DNA from: DASYLJ01 sp964432595
GTDB taxonomy: Bacteria > Desulfobacterota > Binatia > DP-6
NCBI GenBank assembly: GCA_964432595.1
Contig: CAYSOF010000006.1
Span: 248,001 to 312,000 of the forward strand
Length of the DNA stretch: 64,000 nucleotides
Direction: 5' to 3'
Shown: positions 52,660 through 62,076 of the stretch, piece after piece
How positions within the stretch are numbered: the stretch's first letter is position 1
Layout: each line of letters starts with the position of its first letter
Position numbers and translations under genes: made by a program
Notes under the pieces: generated by a model
Told to the model about the DNA's origin: nothing
The model's input: the letters and a program-made list of their open reading frames with translations, nothing else
The model's database searches: none

Positions 52660-54738
52660 ATGGCAGCCTCGTCGGGCGTGCGTCGTTCGACCCATACGCT
52701 CGTCGCCCTCGCGGCGCTGGCGACGATCCTCGCCGCCGCGACCGTCGTGGCCCACGGTCCGCCGCCCGGCTCGCTGCAGGACGTCGAGGTGCCGAAGGTG
52801 CCCGGCCTGCTGAGCGGCCACGCGCCGGTCGTCCGCAATCGCGCGAAGGCGATCGCGCTCGGCAAGGCGCTCTTCTGGGACATCCAGGTCGGCAGCGACG
52901 GCATGGCGTGCGCCAGCTGCCACTTCCACGCCGGCACCGACGTGCGCGTGAAGAACCAACTCTCGCCCGGACGGAACGCGGGCGCGGCGTTCGCACCGAC
53001 GGCATCGGGCGGCGCCGGCGGACCGAACTACACGCTGCGCCTGGCCGACTTTCCGTTCCATCGGCTGAGCGACCCCGACAGCTTCTCGTCGCCCGTGGAC
53101 TTCACCACCAACGACGTCGCGGGCTCCGCGGGCACGTTCGGCGGGACCTTCGTCGGCGCCGGCGACGACGCCTCGCCGTTCGACACCTGCGCCCCGGAGG
53201 CGGATGCGCGCTTCGCGGTGCACGGCGTACGGACGCGCCGGGTGACGTCGCGCAACGCGCAATCCGTCATCAACGCCGTCTTCAACCGCCGCAACTTCTG
53301 GGACGGCCGCGCGAACAACGTCTTCAACGGCGTCAACGATCTCGGCCCGCGCGATCCCGACGCGCGCGTCTGGATGTGGCGCGGCGGACGGCTGCGCGCC
53401 AAGCGGCTCGCGCTGGCGAACGCGTCGCTGGCGTCGCAAGCGGTCATGCCGCCGCTCGACACCGACGAGATGTCGTGCGGCGGACGCACGTTCGCGGACA
53501 TCGGCCGCAAGCTGCTCCGGCGCCGGCCGCTGCAGTTCCAGACGGTCCACCCCGACGACAGCGTCCTGTCGCGCCTGCGCGATCGCAAGCGCCAGGGCCT
53601 GCGCCCGACGTACGCGCGCCTGGTGCGCGGCGCCTTCGATCGCCGCTACTGGGGCGCGCCGACATCGAAGCGCGCCGGCGGGTCGTACACCCAGATGGAG
53701 GCGAACTTCGCGCTGTTCTTCGGCCTGGCGCTGCAGCTCTACCAGTCGACGCTCGTCTCCGATCAGACGCCGTTCGACAGCGCCCGCGACGCACAGAACA
53801 TGCCGGCGGCCCTCGACGAGCAGCAGCGGCGCGGCTTCGTCGCGTTCAGCGACCTGCATTGCGACGGCTGCCACGCCGGCCCGACGCTGTCCGGCGGCGC
53901 GGCGAGCACGACCGACGTCAACCGCAAGCCGATCCGCTCGGCCTCGGGCGCGCAGACCCTCGGCCTCGTCGACACCGGCTTCGACAACACCGGCGTCGCG
54001 GCGCCCGAGGACGACGCCGGCGTCGGCGGCGTCGACGTCTTCGGACGCCCGCTGTCGTTCACCGCGCAGTGGCTCGGCCTGCTGCGCGGCGACGCCGACC
54101 CCTTCGCCGACGCGATGACGGTGCGGAGCTGCGTGATGACGTCGCCGTTCGCGACCGCGTCGTTCGGCTCGCCGGCGTTCCCGCCCGGCGAGCTGGTCGC
54201 GGATCCGGCCGGGGACGCCGAGTGCGACGCGCCCCGCTGGGCGATGGTCCCGACATCGGGTGTGACCGCGAACGAGCTGATGAAAGCCGACCAGGGCCGG
54301 CTCACCACCGGCACCGCCGCCGCGTTCAAGGCCCCGTCGCTGCGCAACGTCGAGCTGACCGGTCCCTACATGCACAACGGCGGCATGGCGACGCTCGAGC
54401 AGGTCCTCGCGTTCTACGGCCGCGGCGGCAACTTCGCCTCGCACGGGAAAGACACGCAGTTCCTCTTCGGGGTCGGCATTTCCGAGGCCACGCGGGCCGA
54501 CGTGATCGCCTTCCTGCGCGCGCTGACCGACGAGCGCGTCCGCTGGGAGCGCGCCCCCTTCGACCATCCGTCGCTGCCGCTACCCAGCGGGCACCCGGGC
54601 GACGAGCAGACCGTCGGGGCGCTCTCCGGCTCGGCCTTGGCGGAGACGACGATCGTCGAGGTCCCGGCCGTCGGCGCATCCGGACGCGACGCGACCCTCG
54701 GTCCGCTGCGCCCGTTCGCCGAGCTGGCCCTGCCGTAG
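52660..54738 (+). CDS. Di-haem cytochrome c peroxidase/MauG-family protein (copy 2)
   Basis: A 692-aa periplasmic protein with a signal peptide (residues about 1-32) and two CxxCH haem sites: CASCH at 84-88 and CDGCH at 401-405. It is a paralogue of the enzyme at 47102-48943: shared LGKALFWD(M/I)QVGSDG, RNAxxVINAVFNxRxFWDGRAxNVFNGVN and LRNVxLTxPYxHxGG. The ATG 52660 is chosen because it gives the signal peptide; an upstream ATG at 52597 lies inside the operator repeat. An extra insertion around residues 470-560 is not in copy 1. Expected role as for copy 1: peroxide-dependent oxidation, possibly of a protein partner. Confidence 0.9.
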   Translation: MAASSGVRRSTHTLVALAALATILAAATVVAHGPPPGSLQDVEVPKVPGLLSGHAPVVRNRAKAIALGKALFWDIQVGSDGMACASCHFHAGTDVRVKNQLSPGRNAGAAFAPTASGGAGGPNYTLRLADFPFHRLSDPDSFSSPVDFTTNDVAGSAGTFGGTFVGAGDDASPFDTCAPEADARFAVHGVRTRRVTSRNAQSVINAVFNRRNFWDGRANNVFNGVNDLGPRDPDARVWMWRGGRLRAKRLALANASLASQAVMPPLDTDEMSCGGRTFADIGRKLLRRRPLQFQTVHPDDSVLSRLRDRKRQGLRPTYARLVRGAFDRRYWGAPTSKRAGGSYTQMEANFALFFGLALQLYQSTLVSDQTPFDSARDAQNMPAALDEQQRRGFVAFSDLHCDGCHAGPTLSGGAASTTDVNRKPIRSASGAQTLGLVDTGFDNTGVAAPEDDAGVGGVDVFGRPLSFTAQWLGLLRGDADPFADAMTVRSCVMTSPFATASFGSPAFPPGELVADPAGDAECDAPRWAMVPTSGVTANELMKADQGRLTTGTAAAFKAPSLRNVELTGPYMHNGGMATLEQVLAFYGRGGNFASHGKDTQFLFGVGISEATRADVIAFLRALTDERVRWERAPFDHPSLPLPSGHPGDEQTVGALSGSALAETTIVEVPAVGASGRDATLGPLRPFAELALP

Positions 54739-54792
54739 CGGCGGCGGCGGGGCCCGATCGGCCTCAAACCCCGCATTTGCGATGTTTTTCTG

Positions 54793-54826
54793 TTGACACG
54801 ACCGTCACCGGTCTGTGAATTTTCAC
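54793..54826 (+). promoter_or_regulatory. Sigma70-type promoter with overlapping dyads; possible leaderless start
   Basis: TTGACA at 54793-54798 is a perfect -35; a weak TGAATT lies 17 bp downstream (54816-54821). Transcription would begin within a few bases of the ATG at 54829, implying a leaderless or nearly leaderless mRNA. GTGAA/TTCAC arms (54815-54826) overlap the -10, and GACCG/CGGTC arms occupy the spacer, so a regulator could bind here. This is an AT-rich island in GC-rich DNA. Confidence 0.5.
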
Positions 54827-54828
54827 GG

Positions 54829-57800
54829 ATGCGGAGCTCATTGCCCTTCGGTCCCCGTGTATCCGTCCTCGCACTCGCGACATTCGCCGCCGCCCTGACG
54901 GCGTCCCAGGCGTCCGGCGCCCTGACCCCCACCGAGGCGAAGTGTCGCCAGCGGGTCGGCACCGAGGGCCGGGTGCTGATGAAGAACGTCCAGAAGGCGA
55001 TCGGCACCTGCCAGGACAAGATCTCGAAGGGGATCCTGCCGGCGATGACCGACTGCACGCTCGAGCCGAGCACGGCCGCGCGCATCACCAAGGCCGAGGC
55101 GAAGCTCACGAGCAAGATCGGGAGCACGTGCCCGAACGCCGTCGTGGCGGCGCTGATCTTCGGCGGCGACTGCTACGGCGTCTCGACGTCGGCCGAGCTG
55201 TCGACCTGCCTCATCGACACGCACGAGGCGCAGGCCTTCGCGCTGGCCGACACCGTCTACGCCACCACCGGCGCGCTCGCCGCGGTGCCGCAGAAGTGCC
55301 AGTCGACGGTGTCGAAGGAAGGGCAGAAGCTCCTCGGCAAGCGCCACAAGCTGATCGCGAGCTGCAAGGACAAGGTCGCGTCCGGCAAGCTGCCGGCGAA
55401 CACCGACTGCGCGGTGACGACCGCGGCCAAGGTCGACGCCGCCGCGCTGAAGGGCGCCGGCAAGATCACGAAGAGCTGCTCCGACGCCACCGTCGCCGGC
55501 CTCGCGTTCGGCGCGCCCTGCACGGGCGTCACCACCGGCGCCGCCCTGGCCGCCTGCGCGCTCGGCGTGCACGGCGAGCGCGACGACGCGCTCATCACCG
55601 TCGAGTACGGCGCCGGCCCCGCCGGGACCACCGCGTCGCTGAAGGCGGTGACGAACGCCGCCACCGAGTGCGTGAAGGGCCCGCTGAGCCGCTGCCGCGT
55701 CGGGGACTATCTCCTCGCCAACGACCGCGTCCGCATCGTCGTGCAGAGCCTGCAGCGCAACCTCTTCGGCGTCGGCCAGTTCGGCGGTCAGATCATCGAC
55801 GCCGATCTCGTTCGCACCGGCCTCGACCCCGATCGCGACAACTTCGAGGAGTGGGCCACGGCGATCAACATCGAGAACACCGCCCACTACACGAACCTCC
55901 AGATCGTCAACGACGGCAGCGACGGCCAGGCCGCGGTGCTGCGTGCCACGGGCGTCGACGACCTGCTCGACTTCATCAATCCGAGCACCGTCGTGGCGTC
56001 GTTCGGCTTCCCGTTCCCCGCGGCGGCCAACGACAACGATCTCCCGATCGACATCGTCACCGACTACATCCTCGAGCCGGGTCGCAACTGGGTGCGCGTC
56101 GAGACCACCGTGCACAACCAGGGCGGCACGCCGCTCAGCATCTACTTCGGCGAGTACCTGAACGGCTCCGGCTTCACGCGCCAGTTCCAGAGCGCGTACG
56201 GCTTCGGCTCGCCGCTCGTCACGTCGCGCTGCCCGGTCGGGGTGGCGAACCCCTGCAACACGCTCATCTACGCCGGCACGGACGAGGGTGAAGGCATCTC
56301 GTACGGCTACACGAACACCGTGCCGCAGTCGTCCGCGTTCACCACCTCGGGCGTGTCGGTGCCGCTGATCGGCACCGAGGTCGTGTTCGCGCTCGTCGGC
56401 GCCGCGCCGCCGCCGTGGACGATGCAGCCGAACGGCAACCCCGGCGACGCGCTCACGTTCGTGCGCTACCTCATCGTCGGCGACGGCTCCGTGTCGTCGA
56501 TCATCGACGCCCGCAACAAGGCGCTGCTGCTGCCGTCCGGCCGCATCCAGGGCAACGTCACCGTCGGCGGCTCGCCGGCGGCGGGCGTGCAGGTCACGGT
56601 GCTCGGCACCGCCGCCGGCGCCCCGGTTGGGCTCTCTCGCAACGTCGTCACCCAGGCGACGACCGACGCGGCCGGCAACTACGCGGCCACGGTCGCGCCG
56701 GGCAACTACACGGTGGCAGCCAACGTCGAGGGCTCGCCCTTCGAGACGGGCGCCGGCGTTCCGCCCGAGCACGCCGTCAGCGTGACCGCCTACGGCACCG
56801 CCACGCAGAACATGGCGATCCCGACGACCGCATCGCTGGTGGTGAACATCGACGACGAGGCGAACGCGCCGTCGCCGGCGAAGATCACGATCGTCGGCTT
56901 CGACCCGAGCCCGACGCCGCGCAACCTGCAGACCATCCTCGGCCTCATCAACATCAACACGGGGCTCTTCAAGGACCTCGGACCGGACGCCGTGCCCTTC
57001 GGCCTCTCGCGCGTCTTCTTCGTCGACCAGTCCGGCACCTTCGGCCCCGCGCCGTTCGAGCCCGGCAGCTACCGCATCGTCGTCTCGCGCGGCCACGAGT
57101 TCTCGGTGTCCACGCACGACGTCACGCTGACCGCCGGCAACACGACCACGGTCGACGCGCAGGTCGCGCGCGTCATCGACTCGACCGGCTTCGCCACGGC
57201 CGACTTCCACGTGCACTCGGTGGACAGCCCGGACGCGGAAGTGTCGCGCACCGACCGCGTGACCACCGTACTCGCCGAGGGCCTCGACTTCTTCACGCCC
57301 TCGGACCACGACATCCGCACGGACTTCCAGCCCACGATCAACGCGATGGGCGCCGCGGCCCTCGTCGGCACGGCGACCAGCGCCGAGATCACGAGCTTCG
57401 ACTACGGCCACTTCAACGCGTGGCCGATGACGATCGACCCGGGCCAGGTGAACGGCGGCAGCGTCGACCACGGCGGCGCGGCGCCGGCGGGCCAGGACTT
57501 CCCGTCGTTCGGCAACTACAACCTGACGCCGGCGCAGATCATCGCCGCGGCGCAGGCCGATCCGGGCCAGAACACGGTGCAGCTGAACCACATCCACAGC
57601 CACTTCGGCATCGACGGCAACTCCGGTCTCGCCATCGACACCGGCGTGGTGCCGCCGCAGTCGCCGTCCTCGGCCATCATCGGCCCGGCGCGCCGTCTCG
57701 ATCCGTCGGTGCCGAACTACTTCGACGCCGGCTACGACGCGCTCGAGGTGTGGATCGGCGACGACCGCGGCCACATCTACGAGTACTTCCTCGGCCAGAA

Positions 57801-58581
57801 CGCCGGTGACTGGTTCAACCTGCTGAACCAGGGCATCCTCCGCACCGGCGTCTCCGACTCCGACACGCACGGCAAGGTGATCGTGCAGGTGGGCTCGCCG
57901 CGGAACTTCGTGGCGTCGCCCAGCGACGACCCGGCCGATCTCAGCGGTCTCGCCGAGACGCTCTCGGCGAACGTCAACGACGGCCGGTCGGTCGGCTCCA
58001 ACGCGCCGTTCGTGCGCATCACCGCCGACGCGGCGTCCACGGGGCAGACGGGCGGTCTCGCGCTCGGCCTGCCGACGCTCATCTCCACCGTCGACGGCAA
58101 CGTCGACGTCACCGTCGAGGTGCAGAGCCCGCTCTGGGGCGAGTTCGACACGATCGAGCTCTACGTGAACTCGACGACCACGCGGACGTCGACGAACGAG
58201 GAGACCGGCAACGGCCTCGTGTCGGTGAAGCGCTACTCGATCACGCCCGACTACTCGCAGCCGGTCGTGCCCACCGAGGTCGACGTGTTCCCGTCGATCC
58301 CGGGCGCCAAGCGGCTCGAGGCGACGGCGGTCTTCAACCTGACGGGCCTCACGCAGGACGCGTGGATCGTCGCGATGGTGAAGGGCACCGACGGCGTCTC
58401 GCGGCCGCTCTTCCCCGTCTCGCCGAACAGCCTCCAGCAATCCGGCAACACCACTCTCGCGGATCTCATCGACGGCAACCTCGGCGAGGCCGGCATGACG
58501 ACGCTCGCGTTCACGAACCCGCTGTTCGTCGACGTCGACGGCGGCGGCTGGACGGCGCCGGGCCTGCAGATCAATCCCTAG
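54829..58581 (+). CDS. Large secreted PHP-domain (CehA/McbA-type) metallohydrolase with tandem Cys repeats
   Basis: A 1250-aa protein with a signal peptide (residues 1-31, ASQASGA). Residues about 38-145 and 159-270 are two homologous Cys-containing modules (KCRQRVGTEGRVLMKNVQKA and KCQSTVSKEGQKLLGKRHKL). After a beta-rich region comes a carboxypeptidase-regulatory-like domain (IQGNVTVGGSPAAGVQVTVL). The C-terminal 450 residues are a PHP metallohydrolase of the CehA/McbA kind: DFHVHSVDSPD, FTPSDHDI, LNHIHSHFG and VSDSDTHG supply the metal ligands. CehA is a carbaryl esterase, but most members are uncharacterised. The next gene starts right at its stop. First gene of a probable four-gene operon. 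Confidence 0.86.
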   Translation: MRSSLPFGPRVSVLALATFAAALTASQASGALTPTEAKCRQRVGTEGRVLMKNVQKAIGTCQDKISKGILPAMTDCTLEPSTAARITKAEAKLTSKIGSTCPNAVVAALIFGGDCYGVSTSAELSTCLIDTHEAQAFALADTVYATTGALAAVPQKCQSTVSKEGQKLLGKRHKLIASCKDKVASGKLPANTDCAVTTAAKVDAAALKGAGKITKSCSDATVAGLAFGAPCTGVTTGAALAACALGVHGERDDALITVEYGAGPAGTTASLKAVTNAATECVKGPLSRCRVGDYLLANDRVRIVVQSLQRNLFGVGQFGGQIIDADLVRTGLDPDRDNFEEWATAINIENTAHYTNLQIVNDGSDGQAAVLRATGVDDLLDFINPSTVVASFGFPFPAAANDNDLPIDIVTDYILEPGRNWVRVETTVHNQGGTPLSIYFGEYLNGSGFTRQFQSAYGFGSPLVTSRCPVGVANPCNTLIYAGTDEGEGISYGYTNTVPQSSAFTTSGVSVPLIGTEVVFALVGAAPPPWTMQPNGNPGDALTFVRYLIVGDGSVSSIIDARNKALLLPSGRIQGNVTVGGSPAAGVQVTVLGTAAGAPVGLSRNVVTQATTDAAGNYAATVAPGNYTVAANVEGSPFETGAGVPPEHAVSVTAYGTATQNMAIPTTASLVVNIDDEANAPSPAKITIVGFDPSPTPRNLQTILGLININTGLFKDLGPDAVPFGLSRVFFVDQSGTFGPAPFEPGSYRIVVSRGHEFSVSTHDVTLTAGNTTTVDAQVARVIDSTGFATADFHVHSVDSPDAEVSRTDRVTTVLAEGLDFFTPSDHDIRTDFQPTINAMGAAALVGTATSAEITSFDYGHFNAWPMTIDPGQVNGGSVDHGGAAPAGQDFPSFGNYNLTPAQIIAAAQADPGQNTVQLNHIHSHFGIDGNSGLAIDTGVVPPQSPSSAIIGPARRLDPSVPNYFDAGYDALEVWIGDDRGHIYEYFLGQNAGDWFNLLNQGILRTGVSDSDTHGKVIVQVGSPRNFVASPSDDPADLSGLAETLSANVNDGRSVGSNAPFVRITADAASTGQTGGLALGLPTLISTVDGNVDVTVEVQSPLWGEFDTIELYVNSTTTRTSTNEETGNGLVSVKRYSITPDYSQPVVPTEVDVFPSIPGAKRLEATAVFNLTGLTQDAWIVAMVKGTDGVSRPLFPVSPNSLQQSGNTTLADLIDGNLGEAGMTTLAFTNPLFVDVDGGGWTAPGLQINP

Positions 58582-59829
58582 TTGATCCGCTTCCTTCTGG
58601 TTTCTCTGCTGGCGGTCGGCTCCGTCGCCCATGCGGCGGCGGAGCGGCTGCCGGCCCTGGCGCAGCTGCTCGCCCGCGCTCGCGTGGTCGTCGAAGGCGG
58701 CGTCGTCGCCGTCGACTCCTTCGACGAAGGCCGCATCGCTCTCATCCGGATATCGCCGGCGCGCGTCGTAAAGGGCACGGCCGACGGGCCGGTCACGCTC
58801 GTCGAGCGGCGCGACCTGTCGTCGGTGCCCGACCTGGTGAAGCCGGGCGACACGGTGCTCGCCTTCGCGGTGCCGGCGACGCGGACGTCGTCGGCCGCGG
58901 CGGTACTGCCGCCGGGCCGCCATTTCGAGCCCGTCGCCGGCCGCGCCGGCGTCGTCGTCGGCTCGCCGCAGGACGTCGGCCAGGCGACGGCGATCGTGCA
59001 GCGGCTGGCCGACGCCAGCGCCACCCCGGAGCCCGACGCCACCGCGCGGGCGGCGGCACAGCGCGCGCTGGTGTTCGACGAGCTGGCCGCGCGCCATCCG
59101 CGCGTCGTCGCCGACGGCGCGGCCGGGCTCGCCGTGCTGCCGGGTCTCGATCCGTCGCTCACGAGCGACGAGCGGGCGCGCATCGTCGCGGCGCTCGGCC
59201 GCACGGACCTGCCGTCGTGGGTACGGGTGGCAGTGATCGACGCGATCGCCGCGGCGAAGCTCACGACGCTGGCGTCCGCGCTGCGCACCATCCCGAAGCC
59301 CGACGGCGCGATCCTCGACGCCGCGTGGACGGCGCTTCGCCGCCTCGGCGCCCCGCCGTCGGCCGACGACCTCGAGCAGTACCTCGTCGGGGGCGAGCCG
59401 TCGGCGCGCATCGCGGCGGCCCGCGCGCTCGGCGCGAGCGACGCGCCCGGCGCGGCGGCCCGCCTCGGCCGGCTCGTGCAGACCGATCCGGACGAGCAGG
59501 TGCGCATCGCCGCGACCGAGGCGCTCGGCAATCCGCGCTTGCCCGAGGCGCTGCCGACGCTCGAGAGCATCTTCATGACCGGCGACTGGCCGCTCCGCCA
59601 GGCGGCGGGACGCGCGCTCCACGCGATCGGCGGGCGATCGGCCCAGGAGGCGCTTGCGCGATTGGCCTTCGCGGAGCACGACGCCAAGAAGTACGCGGTG
59701 ACGCTCCTCATGCTGACCGGCATCGATCCGAACGACCCGCTCGTGGTCCGCATCCGCGAGACGCATCCCGATCCGGGCGTTCGCGAGCTGCTCCACCACG
59801 GGTTGCAGAACCCGCACGCGCACGAATGA
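58582..59829 (+). CDS. Periplasmic HEAT-repeat protein
   Basis: A 415-aa protein from TTG 58582, directly after the stop of the PHP gene. The signal peptide is MIRFLLVSLLAVGSVAHAAA. The N-terminal half (about 22-130) is a beta-rich domain; the C-terminal 230 residues are HEAT/PBS-lyase-like helical repeats (ARIAAARALGASDAPGAAAR, RIAATEALGNPRLPEALPTL, LRQAAGRALHAIGGRSAQEA). It probably acts as a scaffold for proteins of this operon. It ends in HPDPGVRELLHHGLQNPHAHE, unusually His-rich. Its stop overlaps the next start (ATGA). Confidence 0.8.
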   Translation: MIRFLLVSLLAVGSVAHAAAERLPALAQLLARARVVVEGGVVAVDSFDEGRIALIRISPARVVKGTADGPVTLVERRDLSSVPDLVKPGDTVLAFAVPATRTSSAAAVLPPGRHFEPVAGRAGVVVGSPQDVGQATAIVQRLADASATPEPDATARAAAQRALVFDELAARHPRVVADGAAGLAVLPGLDPSLTSDERARIVAALGRTDLPSWVRVAVIDAIAAAKLTTLASALRTIPKPDGAILDAAWTALRRLGAPPSADDLEQYLVGGEPSARIAAARALGASDAPGAAARLGRLVQTDPDEQVRIAATEALGNPRLPEALPTLESIFMTGDWPLRQAAGRALHAIGGRSAQEALARLAFAEHDAKKYAVTLLMLTGIDPNDPLVVRIRETHPDPGVRELLHHGLQNPHAHE

Positions 59830-60221
59830 CGGTGCGGCTCGCCCTCGGCCTCGTGGTCATGGCGTTCGCGCTCGCCGGCTCCGCGGCCGCCCATCCGAGC
59901 GCGCCGGCGGCGCGGGAGCTGGTGCGGCTCCAGGGCCATCGCGCCGACGGGCCGGCGGGCGCCGGGGTCACGACGATGACCGTGGCCGCCCTCGGCGTGG
60001 ACCACCCGTTCGCCGCCGCCGACGTCCGCACCTTCGGCTTCGGCGAGTCGGCGCGCGACGTCGCGCCGGTCGGGGCGCGCGTCGTGCTGCAAGGAGCGCG
60101 CGATCTCCTGCAGCGCTTCACGTCGGCGCGCGCGGATCAACTCGTCACGATCCTCGCCGAACGCCGCGCGGGGGCGACCGACCTGTTCGTCCTGACGGTC
60201 GACCTCTGCCCCGCGCGCTGA
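59826..60221 (+). CDS. Small secreted protein, predicted N-terminal His
   Basis: A 131-aa protein with a signal peptide (VRLALGLVVMAFALAGSAAA) whose predicted mature start is His-Pro-Ser-Ala. The remaining 110 residues include HRADGPAG, VDHPFAAADVRTFGFGESA and one Cys near the C-terminus. No domain recognised. Translationally coupled to the HEAT-repeat gene by 4 nt and 7 nt from the dioxygenase-like gene. Function unknown. Confidence 0.65.
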   Translation: MTVRLALGLVVMAFALAGSAAAHPSAPAARELVRLQGHRADGPAGAGVTTMTVAALGVDHPFAAADVRTFGFGESARDVAPVGARVVLQGARDLLQRFTSARADQLVTILAERRAGATDLFVLTVDLCPAR

Positions 60222-60228
60222 GCCCGCC

Positions 60229-61203
60229 ATGCGCGCCACCCTCTTCCGCCGTCGCGAGCTCCTGGCGCTGCTCGCCGGCGCGTTGGCGCTGGGGCGCTGG
60301 CGGCCGGCGGCCGCGGGCACGACCTGCGTGCTCCGTCCGGAGCAGACGGAAGGCCCGTTCTTCGTCGACGGCGTCCTCGCCCGCGCCGACATCCGTACCG
60401 ATCCCAGCGACGGCTCGGTGCGTCCCGGGACGCCGTTGTCGCTGACGCTGTCCGTCTCACGGCTCGCGGGCGCCGGCTGCACGCCGTACGCCGGCGTCCT
60501 CGTCGACGTCTGGCACTGCGACGCGGCCGGCGACTACTCGGGCGTCGGCGCGCTCGCCGGCCGCGCGTTCCTGCGCGGCGTGCAGACGACCGACGGCGAC
60601 GGGCGCGTGCGCTTCACGACGATCTATCCCGGGTGGTATCCGGGCCGCGCCGTGCACGTCCACGTGAAGGTGCGCGTGCCCTCGGCCGGTGTCGAGTACA
60701 CGTCGCAGCTGTACTTCGACGACGCGGTCACCGACGCGGTCTTCGCCGCCGCGCCGTATGCCGCGCGCGGCCCGCGCTCCACGCGCAACACCGGCGACGG
60801 CATCTTCGCCGGGGGCGGCCCGTCGCTCACGCTGGCGGCGGCACCCGACGGCGCCGGCGGCTACGCGGCGGCGTTCGATTTCGCGCTGCAGAGCGCGACG
60901 TGCGCGACGACCGCCTCGTGCCTCGCCGCCCTGTCGAGCGTGCTGCCCACGCCAGACGGCACGACGTCGCGTCCGACGAAGCGCACCGCGCGCCGCCTCG
61001 AGGCGCGCCTCGAGGGCGTGGCCCGGGCGATCGACCGCGCCGAGGCGCGGGGCGGCGAGCGGCGCTGGTCACGCGTGACGGCGAAGCTCGATCGGCTCCT
61101 CGCATCGAGCCGCGCGGCCGACCGGCGGGGCACGCTGACCGTGTCGCTCGCGGCCGTCGAGGCGGCGGTCGCGGCGCTGCGCGCCGTCGTGCCCGTCGGC
61201 TAG
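60229..61203 (+). CDS. Exported intradiol ring-cleavage dioxygenase-like protein
   Basis: A 324-aa protein whose N-terminus has FRRRELLALLAGALALGRW, a Tat-like signal (RR-x-hydrophobic). Residues about 33-190 form the intradiol dioxygenase fold: TEGPFFVDG, VDVWHCDAAGDYSG (first Tyr ligand), IYPGWYPGR (second Tyr ligand) and HVHVKV (two His ligands), the Fe(III) set of catechol/protocatechuate dioxygenases. Single-subunit exported forms are known in bacteria but their substrates are mostly untested. The C-terminal 80 residues are Arg-rich and helical. Last gene of the probable PHP/HEAT operon. Confidence 0.85.
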   Translation: MRATLFRRRELLALLAGALALGRWRPAAAGTTCVLRPEQTEGPFFVDGVLARADIRTDPSDGSVRPGTPLSLTLSVSRLAGAGCTPYAGVLVDVWHCDAAGDYSGVGALAGRAFLRGVQTTDGDGRVRFTTIYPGWYPGRAVHVHVKVRVPSAGVEYTSQLYFDDAVTDAVFAAAPYAARGPRSTRNTGDGIFAGGGPSLTLAAAPDGAGGYAAAFDFALQSATCATTASCLAALSSVLPTPDGTTSRPTKRTARRLEARLEGVARAIDRAEARGGERRWSRVTAKLDRLLASSRAADRRGTLTVSLAAVEAAVAALRAVVPVG

Positions 61204-61383
61204 CAGGGAGCGCGCAAACTTGTGCGCGGCCGTCATGGATCCCGCGTCGCGCGCTCGATAACCGGCGCCATCGGCAGTCGCACGTAAATCGGGCGTCGCG
61301 GGCACGCGGATGACACTCTCGTCCCGGCCGTCGCGGCGCGTACGCCATCGCGGCACGTGCCTTGCTGCGGCGCCCGGCATCGC

Positions 61384-62072
61384 ATGACGCAGTCCGATCC
61401 GCGCCCCCCGCGCCCGATTCACTCGCGCATCGCCGTCGCCGGCGTCATTGCCTGGTTGCTTTCGGTCGCCGGCAGCTTGCTGGCGCTCACCGCCTACGAC
61501 ACCGCCCCCGGCATCGCCGCCACCGCGCCGCGCACGTGGCCCGCCGACAGCCGGCTCGCGCACGACGACGGCCGCGCGACGCTGCTGCTCGTGCTGCACC
61601 CGCACTGCCCCTGCTCGCGGGCCAGCGTCGAGGAGCTCGCGGAGATGCTGCCGGCGGTGGCCGGCCGCGCCCGCGTCCACGTGCTGGTCGTGGCACCCGC
61701 GGGCACCGCACCGGGCTGGTCCGACGGCGATCTCGCCGACCGCGTCGCGTCCCTGCCCGGCGTCGAGGCGACGATCGACGCGGGCGGCGTCGAGGCGGCA
61801 CGCTTCGGCGCGGTCACCTCGGGTCAGACCTACGTCTTCGACGCCGCCGGCACGATGCGGTTCAGCGGCGGCATCACGCCGGCGCGCGGCCATCGCGGCG
61901 ATCGTGCGGGACGCGACGCCGTCGTCGCCGCGCTGACTGCCGTACCCGAGGTGGTCGACCGCCACGTCTTCGGCTGTGCGCTCGGCGGGACCACGCCCCC
62001 GTCCGGGCTGCTCGACGCCTGGCGCAGCGCGCTCCGCACGCTGCAGCGCCGCTGGCGCGGCGAGGCATCGGC

Positions 62073-62076
<4 letters not shown>
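61384..62076 (+). CDS. Membrane-anchored thioredoxin-fold protein (RedB-like)
   Basis: A 230-aa protein with an N-terminal membrane anchor (IAVAGVIAWLLSVAGSLLAL) and a periplasmic thioredoxin-like domain with the active-site region LHPHCPCSRASVEELAEML (CPC). CPC/CxxC patterns in HPHCPCS are seen in RedB and peroxiredoxin-like small redox proteins. The start is ATG 61384; a GTG at 61357 would add nine residues. Its TGA overlaps the histidine kinase start (ATGA), suggesting the redox protein is the sensor partner of the kinase. The 180-bp gap before it holds no feature I can name. Confidence 0.78.

Noticed and set aside
54838..59823. A 1661-codon open frame antisense to the PHP and HEAT-repeat genes
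   Set aside because: No domain, no signal peptide and a Arg/Val/Asp/His repeat composition that mirrors GC-rich codons on the other strand.
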